From Pogona vitticeps (Eukaryota > Chordata > Lepidosauria > Squamata > Agamidae): DNA of 64,000 nucleotides. The DNA lies in the NCBI RefSeq assembly GCF_051106095.1, contig NC_135793.1, positions 7,613,001 to 7,677,000 on the forward strand, given 5' to 3'. The notes under the pieces were generated by a model that was given only the letters and a program-made list of their open reading frames with translations, had not been told where the DNA came from and did not search any database. Shown here piece after piece: positions 1-10,411 of this stretch. Each line of letters begins with the position of its first letter. The stretch's first letter is position 1. Position numbers and translations under genes: made by a program.

Positions 1-664
1 CACCTTGAAATATGTAACCGTTTCCCCAACTTCTATCAGTCACATTTCATTACTTTTTCATCACCTGCTGCTTTGATGCAACCGGACTTGACAGATACGG
101 GTGCACTGTCAGCTACAAACTTTGACGAGAAAGGCTGACTTTCTCAAGAAAGTGTTAGTGCATTTTTGCTGGTCTTGAGGAAAGACAATCCTGCCAAAGG
201 TCAACCACATTTATTTAGGTCCAAAACCGTTCCTTGTCCCATGGGTGGGAAACATTTGGAGTCAATGGTCACAATGGACTTCTCTCAACCTACTGGGGAC
301 TGAGTATGTGAAGTATACGCAATATATAATATTGCCAAGTTAGGTTGTCCTGATGTGACAAGAAACCTGAACAAGGAATTTTCAACTTTTCTGACATCTC
401 CAGTATGAGAGTGAAACAAGAAGCTCTTTTCTTTCTCCCTCAAGATCTCTGTGATTTGTGGAAGGCATCTCTGCATGAAACAGGTGTCTACAGGTGCTCT
501 TTTGCTCTTCACCTTAGAAAAAAAGACTGCCTTGCCTCTCCTGGTGCAAAGTCGTTGATTACATCATCAAGTCTTGTGGCTACAGCTCCACATATTTCAG
601 ATCCCAGGGACAGAAAGGGTGAGGGCAGAAAGAACAGATATAAACAGCATAGAGAACAGTAGGC
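1..664. other. Non-coding stretch, nothing recognised
   Basis: No exon-like segment with homology I recognise and no clear repeat ends. The short open frames here lack domain signals and are most likely chance. Confidence 0.5.
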
Positions 665-666
665 TA

Positions 667-937
667 CAGTGGACCCTCAACTTACGGAATTAATCCGTAT
701 TGGAACGGTGGCTGCAGGTCAAAAAGTCTGTAGGTCTAGTCTCCATTGACCTACAATGCATTGAAAACCGATTAATCCGTAACTGGCCGTTTTTGTTCCG
801 TTTTTGTTCCATTTTGGTGTTTTTCTGGTCTCTAAGTCGATTCTCCGGCTGCAAGTTGAACCTAAATTTTGGGGCCAGAGAAGTCTGTAACTTGAAAAGT
901 CTGTAAGTCGAGCCGTCTGTAAGTCGAGGGTCCGCTG
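667..937. mobile_element. Tigger/pogo-like MITE, TA-flanked
   Basis: The element begins CAGTGGACCCTCAACTTACG and ends with the inverted counterpart GTAAGTCGAGGGTCCGCTG. Both ends are flanked by TA, the target duplication of Tc1/mariner/pogo elements. The interior has further short inverted 'AAGTC..GTAAGTCGA' units. At 271 bp there is no room for a transposase, so it is non-autonomous. The CAGTGG terminus followed by a 'CTTACG' motif is shared with Tigger-type elements. Confidence 0.75.
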
Positions 938-2754
938 TACTTGCATTGCCCTTTTAAGAAGGAACGAAAGAGGCGCATATCCATTACCCTTTTAAAGTCC
1001 ACCACTCACTCCCTTCCAGTGATTGCCTTTTGAAGCCAATGGGGACTAAAAAACAAGAAGGGGGGGAATTAAAAATAAAACAGAGCGCCCAGCTCTGCAG
1101 CTCTTAGTGCCTTGACCATAGGCCCTTCTGCTTTGAATTTATAACTTGGCCTTGCCAATTTCATTTCTTCTCTAGGAGGAATGAAGCCTTCATGGAAAAT
1201 CAGAGATACACAAAAACTGTCAAGGCCCTGAGTAAGGTTTGGTTTGAAGGGTCTTTTACATCATTCCTAACCGTTGTGGTCAGGAATAAAGTGAGTTCAG
1301 GTGTTTCTGCCCATCTCCCTATGGTTGTGTTTTTAAATCTGTATTAAGCAGTGTATATTTTGGATACTAGTTGCCTTGCATAACAATATTTTATGCATAT
1401 TTCAAGCCTTCCTCTTACCATGCTAATCAATTATCCCAAAAACTTTTCAAAGAAACACATACTTTAAAGTAATGCAACAAAAATTAAAGCACGTTACAGT
1501 TTTACTTCTTTTAAAACATGCTCTTAAAAAATCTTAATTCTTTCCGCTACCTATTTCTATTTAACATGTGTTTCATCCGCCTCGATGAAATAAATGTCAG
1601 GATTTTTAAATTTCAAACAAAGATTCATTACACCGACACAATGGCAGAAACGTCGGCGCTCCTTCGCAAATGTGTTAGTCCCTTTTGTACACTAGAAATG
1701 GCATTTTCTATTAGTCAGCCTGAGAAGGTTGAAAAATGACTCATGAATTTATAAAACAGATTGAAATAAATAAATAAAATAAAACAATACAAGATGTAAC
1801 AAGTATGATTGGGATAAATACCCTTAGCATTTATATGAAAAATGTGCTGGTCCTTCAACAACAGCTTTGCCTATATTCAGATGTATACTAGTTTTCCTCT
1901 GAAAGCTAAACTGACAAGATGATTAATTGTGCAATATTACTCATTGGCATCTGGCAGTTTAATAGAATTAGCTCAGCTGAAGTTCATCTTTAAAAACCAT
2001 GATGGCTTTAGCATTAATGGCATCAACTTCCATTTTTCAGTCACCACAAGCAGGCAAGGGGGCATCTCCCCTTCCCCTCGGCGAAAGGGAGGGAACATGG
2101 ACAGAATTGCTACCGAATAATCTAATAAGATACTGTATTTGATCTAAACAGTCATACCTTCACACACCAGGGGATAAATCCAATTATTAGTCCCAATTAG
2201 AGCAGACACACTGAATGAATGAGAATTGTTAAGCTCCATCAGCTGAATGAGTCTACTTTATTAACATTTGGATTTAGCCCCAGATGTCCAGCAGATCCAT
2301 CTAAAACGAGGCTGTCCTACATCAATTCTTAGGGTGGGATGTAGCAGCCTGTCAATATTTTAAATATCAACCCTAATTCTTTGCCTAAAATGTACGTATT
2401 CATTTATGGCAGCTATTACCGTTCTACTTTTCAGCATGAAAATCTTTCCAAGCCAGTTTAAAGGGAAGAGCAAAATGGCTGGATGGAATTACCATAAAGA
2501 ACAGCAATAAATGTTAAATAAATATTATCAATGCAATCTCATCTTTCTTGAGACAGTATCCTAGGGCCATAGGAAAAAAATCTCTCCCTGAGGTCAAGGG
2601 GCAGAGTTCAAATGCTGGAGAGAATCCAATCACCGATCCACCCTCCCTGCTCCATGAAGAAAATTCTCCGTTAATATCAGAAAGGAGACAGAGGGGGTGA
2701 GCAGGTGGGAATGCAGTAGAAGGTCTGGATCATAGATTCCAAAGCAAAGTGCGC
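938..2754. other. AT-rich non-repetitive intergenic DNA
   Basis: No gene or clear repeat was recognised. From about 1920 to 2560 the sequence is complex, AT-rich and free of transposon signatures, which is compatible with conserved non-coding DNA, but this cannot be shown from one sequence. Confidence 0.4.
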
Positions 2755-2955
2755 TGCTTATATACCCCCCCCCCAATTATGCAAGCTACACATTGCCCTC
2801 CTACAATGAGCTGGGTACTCAGTTTACTGCCCTCAGATGGACGGAAGGCTGAGTCACCCTCGAACCTGCTACCTGGACCCATCAGGACAGAACTCAGGTT
2901 ACGAGCAGAGTCTAAGCTGCAGTTCTGCAATTTAACCACCGCCCCCATGCAGTCT
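2755..2955 (-). mobile_element. tRNA-derived SINE, minus strand, poly-G tail
   Basis: On the minus strand this reads as a tRNA-like head (a 'GGTTAAATTGC' A-box-like segment, then a degenerate 'GAGTTC' B-box area), followed by the body 'TGACTCAGCCTTCCGTCC', 'GAGTACCCAGCTCA' and a run of G. This arrangement is common in squamate tRNA SINEs. The copy is diverged. Confidence 0.55.
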
Positions 2956-2989
2956 TAGTCTTCCAGCCCGTGATCCAATCCCCAGCTTT

Positions 2990-3115
2990 AAAAAACAGCG
3001 GGCTAAATCCTATATTCTTGCCATCTAGAGTTGTCCCATTGAAACAACGGGGGCTTGCTAGGCACAGCTAACTTAAGCCCAATTTACTTCAACAGGTCTG
3101 CTCTAGATAAACTAA
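2990..3115. repeat. Old CR1/L3-like remnant
   Basis: It has phrases such as 'TCCCATTGAAACAACGGGGG' and 'CCCAATTTACTTCAACAGG', typical of a very common old reptile repeat tail (a 'tcaatgggacttactccc'-type sequence). It is too short and diverged to assign firmly. Confidence 0.35.
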
Positions 3116-3465
3116 CATTAGAGGAGGCCCTAAAGACCAGCAGCAGCATTGAACACACCTCAGATTGCACCCACCCAAGCCTACTAAAGCCAACACTGGA
3201 AAAGTTTTACTGCAGTATTAAGGTGAAAATTCCTGTTTTTTTTTTTTTTTTCATTTGTTCTACAGTTTATGAATTTTTCAACCTACCCATTTTTCCTTTT
3301 ATAGTGCTAGGAATTGTGGTGATGATTTTGCCTTTAGTATATTTTTTATTTTGCTTATCATCCTTGTGGAGCATGATTCTTGCTGTATCCTAAATCGGTA
3401 GCATCTTTGCATAGCCACATCCTTCTTAATGCATTAAAAGGGGGGGTGGGGGTGGAGTTGGACGG

Positions 3466-3492
3466 ACACACACACACACACACACACACACC
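3466..3492. repeat. (CA)n microsatellite
   Basis: An uninterrupted CA dinucleotide run of about 13 units directly after a G-rich stretch. Confidence 0.95.
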
Positions 3493-3834
3493 ATAGTGAC
3501 CTTTCTACCTCTTTGGGGAAATGTGTCTCCTTTTACATCCTGACCTTTATGTGTTTCGGCAAGGCGGAACTTTTTTATTTTCTCCCCAAAAGTACAATGG
3601 CTGAGAATTGATGCAAAACATTAAAGCTTGTCAGATGCTCTGACCTTAAGTTTGTGCCTTCATTGAGGAGTTCCACAGGAGCTATAAAAATATAACAGCC
3701 TCCCAAAGGTGAACCAAAGGACATATTTCTTCCTAAAACATCAGCCCTGTTTTACCCTTTAGCCTCCTTCTTATTTAAACGAAGCAAACGCATTTCTAAT
3801 GGGGGGGGTAATTCCATGTTCTTTGCTTAAGAAC

Positions 3835-3970
3835 TGCTGGGTGGCTCAGCGGTTTAGGTATTTGGCTGTGGAGCCGGATGGTTGGGAGTTCGATTCCCCA
3901 CTGGGTCTCCTTGACAGGGGCTGGACCTGATGATCCCACAGGGTCCCTTCCAGCTCTGCAGTTCTGAGAT
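3835..3970 (+). mobile_element. tRNA-derived SINE (short form)
   Basis: It has a tRNA-like head with 'GGTGGCTCAGCGGTTTAGG' (A box) and 'GGGAGTTCGATTCCCC' (B box), then the body 'CTTGACAGGGGCTGGACCTG', 'GATCCCACAGGGTCCCTTCC', ending near 'CTGCAGTTCTGAGAT'. Related minus-strand copies lie at 37573-37716 and 41360-41510. The BovB-like tail of the longer Sauria form is absent. Confidence 0.75.
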
Positions 3971-3972
3971 TA

Positions 3973-4142
3973 CCGTATTTTTCGCACCATAAGACACACT
4001 TTTTCCCCACAAAACAGGGGAGGGGGTGGAAAGTCTGTGTGTCTTATGGAGCGAAGAAAACAGATTATATTTTCCTGTTTTCTTCTCCTAAAAAAATGGT
4101 GCATCTTATGGAAAGGTGCGTCTTATGGAGTGAAAAATACGA
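3973..4142. mobile_element. Palindromic MITE (CCGTATTTTTCGC family), TA-flanked
   Basis: A 170-bp element with inverted ends, CCGTATTTTTCGCACCATAA on the left and GTGAAAAATACGA on the right, flanked by TA on both sides. 'CTTATGGAGCG' and 'CATAAGAC' repeat as inverted units inside. It sits between two SINE copies, at the tail of the first. It has no coding capacity. Confidence 0.75.
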
Positions 4143-4144
4143 TA

Positions 4145-4235
4145 TGTATCTAAATATCTCAGTTGTTTGAGATTGGAAGTTTGATTTTTCCATTGTGTCT
4201 CCTTGGGAGGTGCTGGGCTTGATGGTCCATAGGAT
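4145..4235 (+). mobile_element. Diverged tRNA SINE fragment
   Basis: It retains 'TTGGAAGTTTGATTTTTCC' (degenerate B box) and 'CCTTGGGAGGTGCTGGGC..GATGGTCC', matching the body of the SINE at 3835-3970. It is followed directly by a CA-rich microsatellite. Confidence 0.5.
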
Positions 4236-4305
4236 TCACACACACACACACACGCACACACACACATGCACACACGCGCACACGCGCGCGCGCACACACA
4301 CACAC
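4235..4305. repeat. Interrupted (CA)n/(CG)n microsatellite
   Basis: About 70 bp of CA units with CG interruptions. An open frame read from the minus strand here is only repeat translation. Confidence 0.95.
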
Positions 4306-6049
4306 TTTTCCCCTCCCGGTTTTTAGTTGTTTCCCAGTATCTACTTTAGACAGTAAATGCCATGGAGCAGGGACCTGTCACAGGAGATTTTTTTTGCAAA
4401 ATGCAGTAACCATCATGACGATGTAATGATGCCGATAATGGCAAGAATATCCACAATATCATAGCTAATTCATTTTCTACTCTCGGTCAGCAGGACTCTC
4501 TGACTATAATCTCTGCTGTCTTGAATGCTGATGCCCTATTTAAATTCTTTTTGGTTTCATTATATCCTCCGGGTTGTTAAACTGTTGGAATGACCCAAAT
4601 TGGTGAATGACTTGACAGGATTAGGACATGCTTTCTAAAATTTTTAAAAGAGTCTCATTCAAAGGTTAACACACTAAAAGTAGGGTGTCTGCGACTTATA
4701 CAAGGTTGAGGATGTTACTCTGAGCTTCAAAACTGCAGTAGATGATTAATATTTCACATCTGATAATGTCCCCAATACTCAGTTACTCCTCCTCACCGCT
4801 GCCAAATTCATGTCCACGGGAAGCTAAGCTCCTATCCATACAAACATGGGCTGAGTTAAGACAGGAGGTCCATCTGATTGCACCTTGTCTCTAATTAAAC
4901 CACTCAACCCTGCCTCAGATTGATGCATTTCTCAAAATACAATGTCTAGCTAGTTGTAAAGGCTTCTGGGAGTTGCAGCCCAAGAATATCAGCCGACTCA
5001 AGGTTGGGAACCACTGCCTTACCCCCATGGAAGAAAAAAAATGAAGCTTATCTCCTACATAATCCATGTGTGCAATTTTTCTTGGAAGTGACCCCAGCTT
5101 TCTACGTAGGCTGGCATGTTAAGTCCCACAGTGGGTGGCACCAGGGCCCCAAGTGTCGCACCATCCCAAGGCCCATGAACCCCTTTGGTATCCCTACAAA
5201 GTTGACTTTTGGAAGTGAGGGGGCCACCAAAGGCCCTCCTGCACCCTGTGAGCACCTTGCCAAGTTATAGGTCTAGCCCTAAACACACCTTAGGGCTTAC
5301 AAGCAGTTGCCATCAGTAGAAGGGAAGGAAAAGCCCTAAGAACTTATGACAGGTTGCATTACGAGTAGGAAATTGTTAAGAAAAAAAGAAACCCACTCTC
5401 CTGATGCGCGTGGCGAAGCATTTCTCCTTGGAACATTTGAGGCGAAGCTATTCTCTGCTTAACTGACAATGGTTTCTTCTGACGATAGGTCTATTTTACT
5501 GGGCTTTCAAAAGTGACACCAGTGACATACAATGGATGGTCTGCTTTTGAACGTAGAAATCATTGTACTTCAGTTTTAAGTAGAGATGGTAGTAGTTTAT
5601 ATCACCATAATCGTAGGATAGAATCAGTGCCAAGAATGCCATTCTCTTACAAGGTGACCTTCCTGCAGGATGTTAGGTTTTTCTGAGTAGCAAGAGCTGC
5701 TAGGAAACCTTCATGGAGCAATCCTCTACAGGTCTACTCAGATGTAACTTCCCTTGAGTTCAGCAGGGGTTACTTCCCAAGTAAATGATACGTCTGTTTT
5801 GCTGGAGTTCTGTTTACATGCTATCTATAGTTTGAGTGACTGCGAGGGACTTTTCTGGGCTGAAGCGATTGTATATCTCTCCAGCACTAACCAATTGTTC
5901 CTTCCAGACTTTGAAGTCAAAGAGAATCTCTCTTCTCTTCTGAGTGTTCTTTTCTCTCTTTTTAGTTTGTTGGTGGCAGTTGTTTGTTCGATGTTGATTT
6001 GTTCAGTTGGTTACTAAAGATGTGTGCAGTAAAAAAAAAGCAGCATATA
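4306..6049. other. Intergenic, old repeat scraps
   Basis: No gene is recognised. About 4958-5015 carries half of a hAT MITE ('GGCTTCTGGGAGTTGCAGCC', ending 'GGTTGGGAACCACTG'). About 5735-5800 resembles an old CR1-like tail. The remainder is unassigned. Confidence 0.4.
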
Positions 6050-6476
6050 CCGTATTTTTGTGTGTATATGACCCCCAATGTATAAGACAACCCACTAATT
6101 TTTACCCTTGCTAGAGGCAGAGGAGCAGATGACGTTCAGCCACGAGAGACAGCTGAGCGTGGCTACTCATCCACCTCAGTCTCCGCTTCCTGTTGCTCCT
6201 CCACCTCAGTCTGCTTCTTCATTGACTGCTGCTGACACCAGGCACCTCCTCCAGTGATTGTCTCCTTTGGGCAGGGGAAAAGGCAGTGACATGAGCTGGA
6301 GGTAAGCCCTGGCAGTGGTGCTGGAGGGGGTGATCGGACGGCGGAAGGAACAGTCAATGGGTGGCTGCTTCTCCGTCTCCGCCTCCTGCTGCTGCCTTCT
6401 GTGTATAAAACGACCCTCAATTTTTCCCTCTAATTATTTTAGGGGAAAATGTCATTTTATACACAGAAAAATATGA
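6050..6476. mobile_element. TA-flanked MITE, 'GTATAAGAC' type
   Basis: The left end CCGTATTTTTGTGTGTATA is mirrored by TATACACAGAAAAATATGA on the right, with TA at both flanks. The termini resemble those of the element at 3973-4142. The 427-bp interior is GC-rich and CTCC-repetitive and carries no transposase. The minus-strand frame inside (6163-6420) is low complexity, not a gene. Confidence 0.65.
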
Positions 6477-6479
6477 TAA

Positions 6480-6643
6480 TTTAAGGCTGCAATGTCCAGC
6501 AACTGTAAGTAAAGAAATTTATTCCTTCTCCTACAAATGTCTCAGAGTGAGTTATTGAGACTTTAAGTGCCAGTTAATGAGGAAGGGGTGAGTTTGGGGG
6601 AACTTGTAGCTATTCTCCTCTGTGGCTCTCTGTACTTCTACTG
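6480..6643 (-). repeat. Unclassified repeat family, copy A (left part)
   Basis: It shares the ordered phrases 'GTCTCAGAGTGAGTTA' and 'AGTGCCAGTTAATGAG' with other copies near 32520, 43000, 46870 and 58110, here on the opposite strand. It is interrupted at 6643 by a hAT element and resumes after it. The family is not recognised. Confidence 0.6.
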
Positions 6644-7008
6644 CAGACCTGGGCAAAGTGTGGCCCGAGGGCCACATACGGCCCATGAGCCGCCCCTGTC
6701 CGGCCCGCCGGTCCTTGCTCAAGTCCGGTGTTCAAGCACTTGTTCAAGCCCAAGACAGACTGGATTTCTCTCACTGAACAAGTTGAACATCAAAACCATT
6801 TATAGCTTTTTGTCTAAAGTTGATCAGTTGCTTATCTTTAACATACCACAAAAGACCTCTTTAGTATTTGTGAAGATTAACAAGTTTAAAATAAAAACAA
6901 TCATAACATCACTGTTTCATTTTATTTTTAAGTAAAGTTGGTTCGGCCCCCGAACACAGTTCAGATTTTTCATGTGGCCCCTCAATAGAAATTAATTGCT
7001 CACCCCTG
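6644..7008. mobile_element. Non-autonomous hAT element with perfect 8-bp TSD
   Basis: The 365-bp element starts CAGACCTGGGCAAAGTGTGG and ends TTGCTCACCCCTG. It is flanked by the identical octamer TTCTACTG at 6636-6643 and 7009-7016, diagnostic of hAT insertion. 'GGCCCGAGGGCCACATACGG' near the left end is typical of such termini. The AT-rich middle has no transposase homology that I recognise. It lies inside the unclassified repeat. Confidence 0.85.
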
Positions 7009-7075
7009 TTCTACTGGGTAGCAAAAGGAAATTTATCAGAAATTCAGAACTCTGCCACATATTATACTACAGGCA
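7009..7075 (-). repeat. Unclassified repeat family, copy A (right part)
   Basis: It continues the repeat past the hAT insertion with 'AAAAGGAAATTTATCAGAAA', 'TTCAGAACTCTGCC', which align with the reverse complement of 'AATTTCTGGGTAAAATTCC' at about 43007-43025. Confidence 0.55.
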
Positions 7076-7140
7076 GAATAAAATAAAAATCTGAAGAAGC
7101 TGGTTTTCGGTGGTTTCAAAAACAGACCAAATTTCGAGGC

Positions 7141-7275
7141 CATATGGTTTAGGCGACCTTATTTGTTGTTATCACTGTTTAAGGCTCTTTTTAATTTGTT
7201 TGATGTGTAAGCCACCTTGAATGTGGATTATTGCAGGAAATGGGGTATAAAGGTCAAAAGAAAGAAAAATGATTT
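7141..7275 (+). mobile_element. L2/CR1 LINE 3' end
   Basis: It has 'GTAAGCCACCTTGAATGTGG' and 'GGAAATGGGGTATAAAGG', the usual squamate L2/CR1 3' terminal signature. Only the tail is present. Confidence 0.6.
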
Positions 7276-7937
7276 TATATGTATACCCATTCCGTCATTT
7301 CACATACAGTAAAGGAACAGGGTGTTCGACAAGCTTGTCATTCAGTTGAGAAGGATCTGCTACTTTTAATTTTTATAAAATGTCAATAGACAGGTTTGAT
7401 GGGTCTTCAGGAAGAGGTAATTTTCCAGTCAAACGCACATGCATTATTAACTTGTATAAGTGTACAATATTACTGAAGGGAGAAAATCTATATGGTACTT
7501 AAAGTGAGAGAGTTGGAAAAGCCAATTCAGCATTCATATAGCTGACCACGGAATGATTATAGCGAACAATATCAGTTTTGTTGTTAATTAGTTGCACTTG
7601 ATAAGGCAGTGCTAAGTGGCTTTATTGCATTAAGATAAGAGGAAATCAAAACCTCAATAAAGCTTTTTGGAGTGATAAATCTAATAAAGATCTGGTGGTT
7701 GTTATATTAAAGCCGTAAAACATTGCCAAAATATGCAGCTAATTCTAGGCCATCAACGAAAGCTCGCGGAATGGCCTGGTTGTTGTAACAATACTCCGTA
7801 CTCCTCTTCTGCAAACTTGAAAGTGCACTATGCACTATGCTCCAAGATACATTCAAGGAACATAAAACACTGCTGTGGATCAAATCAAACCACTTTTCCA
7901 TCCAGTTCAATCATGGGGGAAGGTACTGGACCTCATA

Positions 7938-8449
7938 CAGTGGGGTCTTGACTTAAGAACGGCTTGAGTTAAGAACATTTTGACTTAAGAACCACTCTCA
8001 TAGGAAAATATTGACTTGACTTACATACTTAGATTTGAGTTAAGAACTGAAAAAAACCACGTGGGAGGCAGGGAAAGTGCAAAATGTGAACTTTCAGTTA
8101 ACTGTTGGCCAGTGAAAAGGGTGCCTGTCTGCTTCCTCACTCCTCCCAGCGTTTAGAGAGTGGATTGGGAGACAGTCTTCGGACTGCCTGGTACTGGACT
8201 GCCTGGACTATATTTTCCCTGCCTTCCCTGAACCTTTCTTGACCTAAGAAAAAAAGAAACAAAATATCCCCCCTAGTGGTCGAAGGCAGAATAGCAGATT
8301 CCCATTAGTTTCTATGGACAGAAAAGAGCAGATACGGATCAAATGGTTTTCAATGCATTCCTATGGGAAATGCAGATTTGACCTGAGAACTTTTTGACTT
8401 GAGAACCGCCTTCCAATACGGATTAAGTTCTCAAGTCAAGACCCCACTG
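7938..8449. mobile_element. Tigger-like MITE, 512 bp, TA-flanked
   Basis: The termini CAGTGGGGTCTTGACTTAAG and CTCAAGTCAAGACCCCACTG are inverted repeats with TA on both sides. Subterminal 'TTGACTT..GAGAACC' units repeat in both orientations, and 'CCTATGGGAAATGCAGATTT' lies near the right end. There is no transposase frame, so it looks like an internally deleted pogo/Tigger relative. Confidence 0.8.
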
Positions 8450-8699
8450 TATATCAATGGACTGCAATACCTATCAGCCATCCCCATGGGCTGTGCTGGC
8501 TAGCATTCAGCATCGTTTGGAGAGCTACAGGATTTCCATGCCTGTTGTCGCTCACTATGGTCTGTATGCTCTTTCCTATGGCAGGCCAGCATTCCAACTG
8601 GAAGAACTTCCCAGGTCTAAGTTGCTGGATAGTGGCTTCTGCATTAATCATCCACTCACAGAGGAGAAAAAAACATCACTCAAAAAGAAAGGGCTGAAG

Positions 8700-8996
8700 A
8701 GCCGTTTCCGGGGGACCGGAAAGACCGAGGACCATTTTAGGAGGCTATTACTTGGATGTCCCAATATTTGCCAAACTTGGAGGGGAGGGGAGTCAGTTGA
8801 AGCTTCGCTCCAGGTTTGGCACCTCAAACACGTAGGGGGGGGCTGTTCTCCTACTCCCGGAATTCCCCAACTGCACAAACCATAAAATAGTTCATTTTGT
8901 CAGAGAAACTTCATGAAACTTCATGGTTCCTTGTTTGTTAATAGCCACGAACGACAAACCATCACAAACCACAGCTTTGTCAGTTTGTGTCCATCT
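8700..8996 (-). mobile_element. Possible hAT MITE of the GAGATGGGCAC type
   Basis: The right side reads 'CAGTTTGTGTCCATCTCC', close to the terminus of the better-defined element at 32803-33050, and contains 'CACGAACGACAAACC' and 'CACAAACCAC' motifs typical of that family. The left boundary is not resolved. The 142-residue open frame overlapping it (8457-8885) has no recognised domain. Confidence 0.35.
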
Positions 8997-9119
8997 CCAT
9001 TTCTCACTGTAGTGGAGAAGACACTGGGCGAACTGTCTTAACTGTTCATTATGATGCTCATTTAGCCTATAAAACCCCGAACGTATCAAAATACGTATCT
9101 CCCTTTATGAGCTTGCCCA

Positions 9120-9261
9120 GGTATTAAGATCATCAGGGAGGCCTTTCTCTTGGCCCCACCACCTTCACAGATGCATTTGGTGGGGATGCAGGCGAGATCC
9201 TTCTTTGTCACTGCTCCCAGACTTTGGAACTCCATCCCACTGGAGGACACACAAGTTATCC
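9120..9261 (+). mobile_element. L2 LINE ORF2 C-terminal fragment (left part)
   Basis: It matches in opposite orientation the L2 copies at about 12.1, 37.0 and 38.5 kb. Phrases include 'CCTTCACAGATGCATTTGG', 'GGGGATGC' and 'CTCCCAGACTTTGGAACTCC'. It corresponds to the end of the reverse-transcriptase protein ('FSVAAPxLWNxLP'). Confidence 0.65.
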
Positions 9262-9405
9262 CTAGGTATCCCCTATCTTGGGCAATCTGTACAGTCCCAG
9301 GGCATACCCCCAGAAGAAGGCTATAGTGAATCATTTCTGACCACTCTCTTCCCAGAAAACACCGGAAAGAGTCACCCTAAGTTGGAATCAACTTGATGGC
9401 ATGCA
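9262..9405 (+). mobile_element. Sauria-type SINE, 5'-truncated, inside L2
   Basis: It has 'GGGCAATCTGTACAGTCCCA', 'CACCGGAAAGAGTCACCCTA' and 'GTTGGAATCAACTTGATGGC', the BovB-like 3' tail of Sauria SINEs, then an ATT-rich end. L2 sequence resumes after it, so this is a nested insertion. Confidence 0.65.
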
Positions 9406-9419
9406 ATTATTATTATTTA

Positions 9420-9576
9420 TCTATCTGTTTGTAATATTATATTTGTTTATTTTGTTCAAAAAATATTAATCCTTTACCCTTTCAGCTTGTTGTATTCTTG
9501 TTTTTAATAATGTAAGCCACTTTGGGTCCTTGCAGGAGAAAGGCATGGTAAATAAAATAAATAAATAACTTTCCAA
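9420..9576 (+). mobile_element. L2 LINE 3' terminus (right part)
   Basis: 'TAATGTAAGCCACTTTGGGT', 'CCTTGCAGGAGAAAGGCATG' and a terminal (AATAA)n tail complete the L2 copy that begins at 9120. Confidence 0.65.
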
Positions 9577-10094
9577 GTCCTGAAACAGCCACACTTATGG
9601 ACTTAATGGGATCCTAAGAACTTTGACGAAGGAGCTGGTTTTGATTTTTCTTCTGCTTTCTCTAAGCAGAGAATGCAGAGCAGAAGTGAGATGTGTGACA
9701 ACTGAATTGTGTGCTCACTTTGTGCATTTGCATCCTATTAGGGAAGGGTGTGGAATGTGATCAGCGGACAGTGGGAATTTCGCTCGCTGTTATAGATATA
9801 TAATATTTCTGTAATGTGTAGCTTGGCCCTTATTGGAATACCCTCATTATGTGTGCGTGCGTGCGTGTGACATGTTCCTTTACAAAATGGCATTAAGAAC
9901 ATGCCATGCAGGAAGAAAGAGTTACCTTTTCTGTCACATTATTCTTCCTCCAAAGATTTTAATAGATACAGTTCACATATCCAGCTGCATGCAAGCAAAA
10001 ATTAAATTGTACTAAAAAGCTAGTTTATACTGAATCAGACAATTAATTATGCAACCTCAGATGGTTTATATGAAAGACAAACTGAATGCTACTT
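9577..10094. other. Intergenic, nothing recognised
   Basis: Non-repetitive AT-rich sequence without a recognisable gene or mobile element, ending at the large tetranucleotide repeat. Confidence 0.45.
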
Positions 10095-10411
10095 CATCCA
10101 TCCATCCATCCATCCATCCATCCATCCATCCATCCATCCATCCATCCATCCATCCATCCATCCATCCATCCATCCTTCCTTCCTTCCTTCCTTCCTTCCT
10201 TCCTTCCTTCCTTCCTTCCTTCCTTCCTTCCTTCCTTCCTTCCTTCCTTCCTTCCTTCCTTCCTTCCTTCCTTCCTTCCTTCCTTCCTTCCTTCCTTCCT
10301 TCCTTCCTTCCTTCCTTCCTTCCTTCCTTCCTTCCTTCCTTCCTTCCTTCCTTCCTTCCTTCCTTCCTTCCTTCCTTCCTTCCTTCCTTCCTTCCTTCCT
10401 TCCTTCCTTCC

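Noticed and set aside
8457-8885. 142-residue plus-strand frame
   Set aside because: It spans the edge of a MITE and a possible second MITE, and no family similarity is recognised.
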